From NCBI GenBank assembly GCA_914767885.1, contig CAJZBQ010000033.1:620001-684000 (forward strand): a stretch of 64,000 nucleotides of DNA, in the 5' to 3' direction. Shown piece after piece: positions 10,909 to 21,031 of the stretch. The first letter of the stretch is position 1; each line of letters starts with the position of its first letter. A model generated the notes under the pieces. That model was not told the DNA's origin, searched no databases, and saw only the letters and a list, made by a program, of their open reading frames with translations. This DNA comes from Blepharisma stoltei (lineage: Eukaryota > Ciliophora > Heterotrichea > Heterotrichida > Blepharismidae). The position numbers and the translations under genes are program-made.

Positions 10909-13035
10909 TTAAATTGCCATTATTTTTTCAATTCTCCTTCTCCTGAAATTAAACGCATAAATTTCACTATTATACGCATAAATAAGAAAAACTGCAAAAT
11001 TACAAAAAAATTTTTTTGCAATAATAGATTTAATTTTTGCGCTTTTGCATTTTTTTTGCACGAGTTTTTTGCAAAAAAAGATTAATTTAAGGAATTTTTG
11101 CAATTTCTCCCGCATAATAAACCTTTTTATTCCATTTGATTGCGTAGCTATTAATTGGTAAGACTCCTCCTGTAGCTGGGCATGCTCCAATTTTATTTCA
11201 TTTGTGCAAATCTTCACTTTCATATATACCTCTTGAAAATTCAAGTAAAAATATTTTTTTATTCCCTACAAACACTGGTTTAATGGTATTGCAAGCCAAT
11301 TTTAACGATGAAATTTCATTATATGTATCAATGTTAATATCGAAATACATAATTTCATCCATATTTTGAGCAGTTAGTATAATGCAATGATTTCATGTGC
11401 AGCAGTATGCAATTTTATCTGACTTTTCTAAAACAATATTTATTTTTGGGATTTTAATATTTTTGAAAGAGAATATACATTTTTCACGCACGGAAAACAC
11501 TACTACAGGTCGATCTCACCTTCCTATTTCTTCTTAAAATTAATTATTTTAATACAAAATTAGGGTGCTGGCTAGACAGTAAAAATCTTCCTTTGTGAAA
11601 AATGATATTTTTTTATAATTGTTTGTATAAGTGCTAATTTGTAGTTACCATAAACTTATATTATCTACATAAGTATAAACATTATAAAAGGGAAGTAAGT
11701 TTATTGGTAACTTGAGAAGCGAGCTCCATTGGTTTAAATCTATGTTAAATTTTGCAGAAATAGTTCTTGATCCGCCAAATACATAGATATTTCCATCTAA
11801 ATAAGCTGAGCATGATGGCGCACTCTGCTGATATTTTGGCAAATTTTGGACATGATTTTGAGGACTAATAATTATTGAGTCCCCCCAATCAGAGGCTAAA
11901 AATAAATTTCCACTTGGGAGCATACATTTAACTTTAAAACGGCTGAAATCTTTGGTTTTTGGTAAATTAGTTTTATATAATTTTAAATTCATTGCGTCAA
12001 AAGTTTTTAGCTCAGAATGTGAAGGATTTCATATATATTTTATAACATGCGATTTAGGTTTGTCATTAAAATTTTGCCCAGGAGGATCTATTTCAAATAA
12101 ATTAATAATAAGTTTAGGATCAATAGATTTTATTTGCAAATTTGGCGATGATAATGGATTTCTTTTTTCAAGTTCTGCTGCAGGGAATTTTAGCAAAGAT
12201 TCAATAAGAGTTAACTCGTTTAAATTATTTATTTGTGTCGTTCTTCAAATCTCTGATATAGCTTCGTTATATACATTAAAATGGAGCAGCAGACCAATCT
12301 GCTTCTTAGTACTTGTAGCAAGTAGGGTGTAGGAGACTCTATGGGCGGAGAACAGCGTTCAGAAATGTTTATAGGACGGATATATTACTTGTTTGATGGA
12401 GCTTGATGTCGGGCTCGCAAACCGCATACCCACATCAAGTCAAGGTTTTACCCTGCAGGGAGATGGCTCGATGGAGTTGGAAAATGGGGCATCCGCAATA
12501 CTAGAGGATGCCACTTGATAAATAGACAGAATCCCTACTGAGACACCAGACGTTGAGTCTTGGGCCTCGGGTTTCATCTTGGCTTATAGCCTGACCAGAA
12601 ATATCTTTTTTCTAATTTTCTGTAAGGCAAACCCGTAGCCAAATTGTGTAGCGTTGGGGAGGCGATTTGCAGCCCGCGGACCTTGCTTGAGACTTTTCTA
12701 TAAGTAGTTTCGTTTAAAATTTTATCAAAAACTTTCAGTTGTTTTATTGCATTTTCTGATGCTTTTTGAATTTGTTTTATTAATGATAGTTCTTCATGGA
12801 TTATCTTGTTTTTAAAATCATGAAGTTCTAATTTTAGCTTCGAAATGAATTTAAAGAGATACTTTTTTGAATCATCATAAACTTCTGAGTAAATTTTAGT
12901 ACTTCTATGCTTTCCTATAAGCTTCTTATGATTTTGCAAGTGATGAGTGCACATAAAAACAGGAGGAGTTTTGCATTTGCAAAAGAATTGAGGCCTCTCT
13001 GAACAATTTGCAGAGAAGCAATACTTACTAGACAT
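10909..13035 (-). CDS. B-box zinc finger / kelch-type protein
   Basis: The start at 13035 gives an N-terminal zinc-binding module with C6, C11, C19, C21, C29, H31/H32 and H36 (B-box-like), then about 80 residues of coiled coil (KLKLELHDFKNKIIHEELSLIKQIQKAS), then kelch-like blades (DGNIYVFGGSRTISAKFNIDLNQWSS; FLLEFSRGIYESEDLHKWNKIG) to a TAA at 10909-10911. Three IESs (10981-11116, 11378-11656, about 12261-12700) must be removed; the spliced length is 1,272 nt, 423 residues, close to its neighbour of 429. The layout resembles TRIM-like B-box/coiled-coil proteins with a propeller in place of the RING and B30.2 parts. The interaction partner is unknown. Same family as the genes at 13243, 25143 and 26148. 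Confidence 0.8.
10979..11116. mobile_element. 136-bp IES with diverged inverted ends
   Basis: Excision at TA restores WNKKVYYAYNSEIYAFNF, matching the paralogue's WKKKIYFVNFSAIYSFDL. The ends are similar when inverted (GAAAAACTGCAAAATT and GAGAAATTGCAAAAATT). Confidence 0.75.
11378..11658. mobile_element. 279-bp IES in the B-box/kelch gene
   Basis: Excision joins TYVDNI to LTAQNMDEIMYFDI, matching the paralogue's NEYIILVSQGSDKAIYYDI. It is AT-rich with no recognised terminal repeats. Part of it happens to stay open in the gene's frame, but the paralogue lacks that stretch. Confidence 0.65.
12259..12700 (+). mobile_element. SINE/LINE-like insertion in the B-box/kelch gene
   Basis: GC-rich, beginning with TATACATTAAAATGG, the end seen in inverse on the other copies. 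It separates the coiled coil from the first blade. TA-based excision (12261-12700) is in frame; an alternative using a short TTCGTT duplication (to about 12715) would match the paralogue (LNEAIS) better. The boundaries are therefore uncertain by about 15 bp. Confidence 0.65.
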
Positions 13036-13242
13036 TTACAAATGGATAATTAAAATAATTTTAAATACTTCAAATTTTACTGCCATTATAAATTGATTCT
13101 ATTATAATTATCTATCATTTTCACATATTGCTATTTTTGTGCATTAATTAAGCAAGCCGATTAAAAAATTTTGCTCGCATATTGATTTTTACTAGTAAAT
13201 AGACTCGATTAATTATATCTTCTTAATAAAAATATTATATTT

Positions 13243-15155
13243 TTAATCTTTATCAGGCAAACCCATTATTTTTTCTAACTTCTTTTTCTCTAAATCAAAA
13301 GAATAAATCGCACTAAAATTTACAAAATAAATCTTTTTCTTTCATTTAATTGCATAACTGATAATTGGTGCACGGCTTGCTAAAATTGTGCATCCTCCAA
13401 TTTTCTTTCATGTGCATAGGTTATCGCTCTCATATATATAAGTTGAAAATTCAAATATAAAAACTTTTTTATCCCCAGTAATAACTGCCTTGGCAACAAG
13501 ATTGGTTAATTTCAATGATGAAATTTCAGAATAAGAGTCAATATTTATGTCATAATAAATAGCTTTATCAGAGCCCTGTGAAACTAAAATAATGTATTCG
13601 TTAAATAAGCAGCAAGTTGAGTATGCGCCTAAATTTATTGGCAGTTTTAGATGAGAACTTCATCTATTTTGGCTAATATTGTATTTTGCAGAAATATTTT
13701 TGGATCCGCCAATAAGGAAAATATATCCGTCTGCATAAGCAGAGCATACGTATGTACTCTCGATATAATTCTTTATGTATTTAACGCTGTTGTTTGGATC
13801 CAAAATTAATGAAAACCCTTCGGAGTAATAGAATAAACTTCCGTCTGGTAATAAACACTTCGCTTCATATTGATCAAGCACTTTATTTATTGATAAATTG
13901 TGTTTGTGCACTTTTCGGGTTAATATGTTGAATGTATTTATCCCAGTACGAGAGCTATTTCATATATATTTTATAATAGGCGTTTTATGTTTTTCATAGT
14001 ATTTTTCATTGAAACTTTGTAATGGGGACTCTATTTCAAATATTTTATCAATTTTCTGAAAATCAGCTGATCTTATGTTCAATTTTGGTAATCAAATAGG
14101 ATTTATTTTTTCAAGATCTGTCTCAGATAATTTTAATAATGCCTTTATATTAGTTTTTTCCTTTGAATTGTCTATTTCAGTTAATATGTTGATTCGTGAA
14201 ATTGCTTCATTTAAATTTTTATCAAAAGCTTTTATTTTTTCTAACGATTTTTGAGCTGCTTTTTGAATTTGCTTAATTAAGATTAAGATTACGCTGGGTA
14301 TTTAAGGTCCCTACTACGTCCGAGGCATTCCACGGTTTCCCGTGTGGTGGCAGAGCATTCACCAAGCCCGGGCCGAAACCCCCGGTTTCTCGGTAGAGAT
14401 ATTGTCAAGGGCCGTCTTATACCGGCTTTGCTGACCGCCTCCATTTCCAACTTGGATCGTCGCCTAAGTTTTACGCCAACACTGCCGCGTCGTCCGCCAG
14501 ATCTGCCCATCGAAGGGCACCTTTTTCAACTGGAGAGACCCCCGTTTAGTTGTCTAACTCGCCTTCCCCCTCTTTTCCGGTCATCCCGAGAGAAAGAACT
14601 CAACAGCTTTCGCCATTCGGGGCGAGCCACAAAAGCAGCTTAGGCAGGTAAGTCGCCCTGCCTCATTTCGGGCACTCACTGGGCTGAGCGCTGCTGGCAA
14701 AAAGAAGTCACGAGTAACTGCCCATGGGTCTGATCGCAAAAAGCAGCGGCTTTCGCGCTTAGGCCTCTCGCTTCGAGGTCCCAGACGTTGTTGGGCTAAC
14801 TCCTGGCTCCAAAAACCACGCCCGGATATACATGGGTAACCACCACTGGGAGGGTGGGTCGGTCGCCATACGCCATTTTATATATATGAATTTGCTTAAT
14901 AATTAATAATTCTTCGAGAATTATTCTAGATTGAATTTCTTTAATCTCTAATTTTAACTTTCAAATGAGTTTAGTAGAAAGCGTTTTAGTGTTTAAAGGC
15001 ACTTCTGAATAAATTTTATTATTGATATGCCTTCCTATAAGCTTTTTGTGATTCTGCTGATGATTTTTGCACATAAAAATAGGCGGATTTTCGCATTTGC
15101 AAAAGAATTGAGGATTTTCTGAGCAGTTTGCTACGAAGCAGCACTTATCAGACAT
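13243..15155 (-). CDS. B-box zinc finger / kelch-type protein
   Basis: Starts MSDKCCFVANCSENPQFFCKC with the same Cys/His pattern as its neighbour, then a coiled coil interrupted by a 623-bp insertion (14276-14898), then kelch-like blades (DGYIFLIGGSKNISAKYNISQNRWSS; DKAIYYDINIDSYSEI; IYESDNLCTWKKIGGC) and a TAA at 13243-13245. Removing the insertion leaves 1,290 nt, 429 residues, with no stop. UGA encodes Trp at four or more conserved positions. It is the most complete member of the family here and serves as the template for judging the others. The role is inferred to be protein-protein interaction. Confidence 0.85.
14274..14898 (-). mobile_element. SINE/LINE-like insertion with 14-bp target duplication
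   Basis: TGAATTTGCTTAAT occurs at both edges (about 14265-14278 and 14887-14900). The left edge continues into a GATTA-type tail (AAGATTAAGATTA) and the right end is GCCATTTTATATAT. GC content is far above that of the host gene. Excision at the TA inside the duplication keeps the coiled coil in frame (IIKQIQKAA). It contains CCGAAACCCCCGG, shared with the copies at 20324 and 59553. Confidence 0.85.
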
Positions 15156-15279
15156 TTATTAAAAAAGGATGAAAATAAAGTAATTAGATGATATTTGATT
15201 TGTTTCGTTATCACTAATAATTATTGCATGGAGTGATTAGATAGAAATCGATGAATTAAATTAACTCCAATGCCAAAAG

Positions 15280-15672
15280 CTGACAAATGATGTCATAGCG
15301 TAGTATTTAATGGGAATATTTTGATTTCTGGATATGAAAAAGATATCTTTTAATTTATTCAGCTGATATTGACTTTTATTCGACAGTCCTTTATAATTTT
15401 GAATGTTCTAAACAAAAGATTGTGATTAATGCAGATGGGATACTGTATTTGATTAGCGGAAAAGTCTATAAAAGTACAGATGAGGATACATGAGAAATAA
15501 TTTCCAACTGAGGAATTTGACTTGATTGCCGAAGTATGTATTATGCATATAATAAAGGAGGAATCTACATGCTCATTGACTCTTATAGCGATGATTTAAA
15601 TTATACCTATCACGAAGAATTGCAACTGAAGATTATATTTTGGCTAGCCATGCTTTTGGCTAACCAAATATA
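15280..15672 (+). pseudogene. kelch-like gene remnant
   Basis: Reading UGA as Trp gives a kelch-like stretch (GILYLISGKVYKSTDEDTWEIISNWG ... YAYNKGGIYMLIDS) without a start codon. An upstream piece in another frame (SVVFNGNILISGYEKDIF) resembles the preceding blade. The frame change and lack of a B-box suggest a decayed relative of the divergent neighbour at 15155. Confidence 0.45.
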
Positions 15673-16329
15673 AAATGATAAATCAAAAGATGCTCTTTTT
15701 GTGGGCAATTCTTCTTAAGCAGGCATATTTTTGAATATGCATAGTAAAATAATTTATTTATGAAATTTTTGGTAGGACTTTTTCTCTTTTGAAATCACTT
15801 CAATAAAAATAAAATCTTTTCTAAATAGAATCATTTAAGTTATTATTAATTATTTAAAATGTTCTTAACTATTATTCTTCACTTGATAGAGATGAAACCT
15901 AAGATAGATATTAAAAGAATATTGAATAATAAGATTTTTTGAAATAATTGATATATGGTGCTTTCATATTTTTGCATAAGTACAACGGTAATAAACGCTA
16001 TAGAGTGTGAAGCTCCTAGAATCTACCTTAATTCAGCCCCTCGCCCATCACATAATGGCTCCACATTGGCGCTTAGTGATATATTAAAATATCTTAAAAA
16101 TATGATTTATAGATATAGATTTTTGCAACTTTGCTAGACAAAAAACTAAGAATCAAAATTATAGGAAAAAGTTGACTTGTACAAGCCTTAAAATTTCTTT
16201 GGTAATACTTCAATGAAACCAATGTAAATATATAGTATTATTAATTTTCTTTCTGGAAAGTAAAGATCTAGGATCAATATAACTCCCATAAGTATCATGA
16301 GTTGTAATGTTGCTATAAAACTTAATTAC
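15673..16329. other. spacer without recognised gene
   Basis: AT-rich. I see no supported gene, hairpin or element end here. Confidence 0.5.
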
Positions 16330-17110
16330 TGCTAGAAATAGGTGGCAGAATATTTAAAAATGTGACAGTAATTTTTCCTGCATAAAAATGTGAGCTAACA
16401 TTAATTGTAGAATGCCCCAACAATGCATGCTCAGTCAAATCCTGCAACATTTAAAACTGCATAAATAAATGATCAAGAACTATTCATTACTAAAATTAGA
16501 CTCTTTCAGGAGGATTATCATGATTGCTATAGTCTTAGATGAGCCAACAGAGTCTAGCCATGCTAAAGAATTTGCTAAGCTTTGCACTCAGCATCTCCAT
16601 TTCTAATAATTTCAACTTTAACTCATGATGCAATTTGTGAATTATCATCAAATTCTAAGAAAGAACCTGACTCAGTATTTGCTGTAAAAAGAGTGAATTT
16701 CAGATTGTTCTTCCCATTGGCTATATCTGCATAGCTTGGCGCTGCAGTGCCGACTACTCTCAACATAGACCCCAAAGAACTAATTTCAAAATTATTGTCA
16801 CCTATATCCGTGATATTTTTTCTCTTATTTTGCTTTAAAAGATCAAATTATTAAAATAAGAAGTATCCTAAGTATGCACATAATAATTCATCATTCGTAA
16901 ATAAACTATATTCCATATGCTGGTATTTGATTATCAATTGAAATTATTGATCCTTGCAGTTGTCAGACTTATTCCAATAAAGTCACCATTTTGTATGTTT
17001 GCAGATAGCTTGATGCCAGAAATTGTAAGAGAGCTGGTTGAAGAAATGTCTCAAGCTTGAGATGAAGAGTTTGTATTTGCAGGTTTACAAGATTCTGTTG
17101 AGCATTTTGA
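16330..17110 (-). pseudogene. surface-protein gene remnant
   Basis: The minus strand carries two open patches in the style of the gene at 1380-10055: one near 16590-16800 (GSMLRVVGTAAPSYADIANG ... SWVKVEIIRNGD) and one near 16960-17100 (SSSQAWDISSTSSLTISGIKLSANIQNGDFIGISL). Stops and frame changes separate them. It is most likely a decayed paralogue; unrecognised IESs could also explain some breaks. Confidence 0.45.
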
Positions 17111-17204
17111 TTGTTAGCTTTAATATAAGTAATTATAAATTAAAGGATCTTGTGCTGTTTTATCTAGATTTAATTTTAAGTGTTAAAGAAAGAGTTTAAA
17201 TAAA

Positions 17205-20070
17205 TTATAGGTATTGTTTTATCAAGTTTATTATTTTTTCTGATGGTGAAGGCTTTGGTAAATAATCAACCATCCCACACTCGAAGCAGGCGTTTCTATC
17301 TTCATCCGAACTGTAAGCGGAATATCCAATAATATTAGGCAATCGATATAACTTTTTCATTAGATACAATTTAACTATTTCTCGAGTAGCCTCAAAACCA
17401 TCCATTTCAGGCATATTACAATCCATAATCACAATAGAATACATACTGCCTTTATTATTGCATTCGATGATTTTATTTAAGGCATCTTTCCCATTTCAAG
17501 CTTCTGCATAGCTGATATTATTTTGACTTAAAATAGAAGCAAGTATCATCCTATTTAGCTCGTTATCATCTACAATAAGAACTTTTGAATTTAGGACATT
17601 ATTGAAATTTCTGTCAAAATAAAAATCAGATTTGCTAGCAGCTTCATCAATATTTGCCAAAGATTCTTCATAACTTCGGATTTCAGGCGTATCTTCATAA
17701 ATATCAATAGCAAAGAGAAAGCTTGAGCCTTTGCCGAGTTTGGACTTTGCTTTTATTCCTGATCCACCTAATGATTTTACTAAAAAATTAGAGATTCATA
17801 GCCCAAGTCCGCTTCCCTGGGAATTAAGAACTGGGTTATAATTTGTGCTGAATTCTGTAAATAATTTTCTTTTGATTTCTTTATTTATCCCTATTCCGGT
17901 GTCTTCTACTTTGCATTCAAGCTTGTTTTCTGAGTTAATTCAAACACAAATTTCTATGTAGCCTTTTATTGTGAATTTTAAGGCATTGCTTAATAGATTC
18001 AATAAAATTTGGCTGAATCTCACAATATCAGTAAAAACTAATTCAGGTATATTAGGATCAACTCTATAAATCAGGCTTATATTTTTCTTTTTAGCTTGCA
18101 TACTTATCAAATCACATGCGTTATAAATAGCTTGCCTTATATCAGAGCTCGTTTTATTTATAGTAAAAGCTCCTGCCAGCATTTTTGAGTAGTCTAGTAA
18201 ATCATTAATTAGAGAAAGCATGAGTTTTGACGAAATTAAGACTAGTTTTAATTTTTCTTTTTCACTATCTGGCATCTCAATTAGTGGCTTTTCTATCAAC
18301 TCATCTGTAAAAAAAGCTATAGCATTGAGCGGAGTTTTTAGCTCATGAGAAACTGATCTTAAAAGAACTGTTTTCATATGGTCATTAGCTATAGATTTTT
18401 CTAACTCAATAATTTGATTGATATTCCTTATAGTCAAAAATATAGCTTGATTTCTTTCTCAAATAATATTTTTTGCTTTTCATTCCAGATTAATATTATT
18501 TATTTGAATCACCCCGAGAGTCACCTCCCCTACTTGAGCATTTTCGAAAATATAATTTAAATCATCAATAAGCATATCGGAATGATTAAATTGAGAAATT
18601 TTTTTTTCAGCACAATATTTGCATTTCATAAGCTCTGAAAAAATTTCATGATATCTGCAATTCAAAAATTCCAGAGCTGTAGAGTTATAAAATTCTACTT
18701 TTTGGTTTACTGTTATGACTATGATACCATCCGTAAAAGCTTGCGTAATTATTTCAAATCGATTTTTAGAGGCCTCAACTTCTTTGGAAAATACAAATCT
18801 CTCATAAGAAATTTTGAGGCGGTAATAATTTCCTATATTACATACAATAATTACTGCGGCAGCAGCTACAACTGGAGTGATGTCATATGATTTCTTTAGG
18901 ACTTCAATGTCAACTGACAGATAATATCACATTAAAATATGCTTTATGAGGAGAATGATTACGATTAGAGGGGTTAAAAGGGAATTATTTCAGACTTAGT
19001 CAGTCTAGCTTCAGCTTTATGTTCATGTGGTACCTAGCATTAAAGTTATCCATCAAAAATGATGGCATCGACAGTCTAACAGTAAAGCTCACCCTAGCTT
19101 GCTTGAATCAGATTTTACAACAAAAACCTCTTATCCCTTTTTACCTCTCAGAGTACGAGTTAAAACATCAAATGCCTCCTACTGGAACTCCCTCCGTCAT
19201 TTGCAGGCAGAGAATGCTCATCCAGAAGTGTTATCTGATAATGTACAATCTGCATCTTGTCTGCGGGTTGAGGGAAAAGCCCAGCCCGCCTAGGCCCAAA
19301 CCCAAATTCGGAATTGTTGGCACCTAGGTCCGTGGGCTTCAGAAGCTAGAGTTTTCGGAACTAACATCAAAGTTGGGAGCCCTATATTCGCCCGCCATAA
19401 ATACGGCAAAATTTTTATGAGGAGAAGATTAAAAATAACTTTGTTTTTCACCATTGGGAGCTGAAATTGAATTGTTGTTACTAATTCCACCCTTGTTTAG
19501 AGAGAAGAAAATTTATCCTAGATAACCAATAGGTTAATTTTTATTTTTAATTTAATTAATAAAATTATGTTTTTGAGTAGAAGCTGTCTAAAATCTAATA
19601 GAATTAGTTGGATTCTACGTAATAATTATTATTTATACATCAAATTATCATTTTTAATATTTAAAAAGTTTTGCTCACTAAGAAAGGGGTATTTTTCCAA
19701 AAATAGGAATTTTCATTTCTTTCACTAACAAAGGGAGAATTAAAGAGAAAATTCACCTCAAGCATATATGCTCTCTATTTTTCATTGAAGGAATATAGCA
19801 AGAAAGTGTATAAAATTCTAGAAATAGAACAGCAATTATACTTTTTGATAAGGCAGATTTGTTTTCAAAGTATTTTATCAAGCAAAAGCAAGCTAGATGA
19901 GTAGAAGTTAGAATAAGGGTATAAAAGGCTAAATCAGATGAGAGAATATAAGCCGAATATAAAATTCGAGGAAATACTGATACAGATGACAAAATATAGC
20001 TGTAAAAGATGATCAGTTTATACATGTCTTTAATCTCTTCATTCCACCATTGCTGCTCTATATTTGACAT
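17205..20070 (-). CDS. membrane hybrid histidine kinase (copy A)
   Basis: N-terminal hydrophobic segments (about residues 15-200, MYKLIIFYSYILSSVSVFP onward), a PAS-like segment (FEIITQAFTDGIIVITVNQKVEFYNSTALEFLNC), HisKA with phospho-acceptor His in SHELKTPLNA, HATPase with G1 VEDTGIGI and G2 GSGLGLWIS, and a receiver domain (VLIVDDNELNRMI; acceptor Asp in VIMDCNMPEMDG; KPSPSE). It should autophosphorylate and pass phosphate to its own receiver; the signal is unknown. Two inserts must be removed (about 18947-19417 and 19484-19742), giving about 711 residues. My base count at the second junction is uncertain by one. It is a tandem paralogue of 21032-24195. Confidence 0.85.
18943..19426 (-). 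mobile_element. SINE/LINE-like insertion with 13-bp target duplication
   Basis: TTTATGAGGAGAA is present at 18943-18955 and 19414-19426. The left edge runs into GATTACGATTAG. Excision at the TA in the duplication restores NLLLIKHILMWYYLS, identical in form to kinase copy B. It shares a long GC-rich stretch with the element at 38508 (TTATTTCAG..CTTCAGCTT..TTCATGTGG). Confidence 0.85.
19482..19742. mobile_element. decayed C-rich MITE IES
   Basis: The ends TTACTAATTCCACCCTTG and CAAAGGGAGAATTA are eroded family 1 ends. Excision restores RWIFSL(V)TTIQFQLP, matching copy B (RWIFSLVLTTQFQLP). As at 2622, two TAs 3 bp apart both give an open frame. Confidence 0.7.
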
Positions 20071-20323
20071 TAATAATTTTGTAATATTTTAAAAAATAAG
20101 CTAATTAAAAACTAAATAATTGAAAAGCTAAACAGAAATAATAAATCGATTAAAGCTTGAGATATCAAGTTAAGGACTTAAAACTATATTAAAAATGAAA
20201 CTAAAAAAATTATCTAGATTATTATTGCTTGAGATGAAAATTTCCAAAGGTATGAAAAATTTTTATTATTTTACTTAAGTTTTTAAATCGATAATTTTCT
20301 TATATACGATTGTCATTTTTTAG

Positions 20324-20901
20324 AAGAAAACTGAACTAGGATTAGGATTATTAAAGTCAGGCGCTAGCCATATTGGTGACGCAGTCACCAAAGACCTCCC
20401 GTACGGGAGGTTCATCCGCTTTTCGACTCCAGCCCAGAGGGTCTATCCCTCTTGCGAGTGCCCTTCCGGTACCTTCTGTCTTGTCCTTACCTTGTGGCTT
20501 CAGTCTTGAGTGGGCGGCTTATGGATTTTTGCGGCCCTGCTACGGGCGATTGGAGTAGCTTGATTTCAAGGATCAGCTCCTTGGAGTCTATCGGGTGTCG
20601 AAGTGTCTTCCTTCAGCAGCTACAGGAAAAAGACTGTTCCCCTGTGGCCTGGGCCGAAACCCCAGTTTCTCGGTAGAGGAATGCCCATGGGTCCTCGGAT
20701 CCAAAGAACGTTGTTGAGCACCTCCATTTCCAACCACAGGAAAGCAGCCAAAACCTACCCGGATACATACCTCTGGAGCCTACACTTGATTCTCAGCTCG
20801 GAGTCCGCCCCAGTTCGCCGTAACCATAATGTCTGGACTGCTGCGCCAAGAGGGCAGGCTGACACGTGCGCCATTTTAATGTATATAAGAAAACTGAACT
20901 A
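20324..20901 (-). mobile_element. SINE/LINE-like copy with 15-bp target duplication
   Basis: AAGAAAACTGAACTA flanks it at 20324-20338 and 20887-20901. The left end has the tail GGATTAGGATTA and the right end GCCATTTTAATGTATAT. The 548-bp body lies between the two kinase genes. It contains GGCCGAAACCCCAGTTTCTC, shared with the copy at 14274. Confidence 0.85.
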
Positions 20902-21031
20902 AAGCTTAAAGATTTTAAATTAAATTAGACATAATAAAAAATTTGATAAATTAGTTTAAGAATTTGTTTAGTTCAATAGGGATCTCGATAATATAAAATG
21001 CATTTTTAAACCAAAATTTGATATTAGTCAT

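Noticed and set aside
11378-11658. Treating the open stretch inside this IES as a real blade of the kelch protein
   Set aside because: It stays open by chance in part, but contains stops further upstream, and the 429-residue paralogue has nothing at this place.
14289-14643. Two open frames on opposite strands with high GC
   Set aside because: They fall wholly within the SINE/LINE-like insertion with target duplication; frames are open because GC-rich DNA has few stops. Same for 20373-20902, 27913-28195, 38597-39068, 54667-54999.
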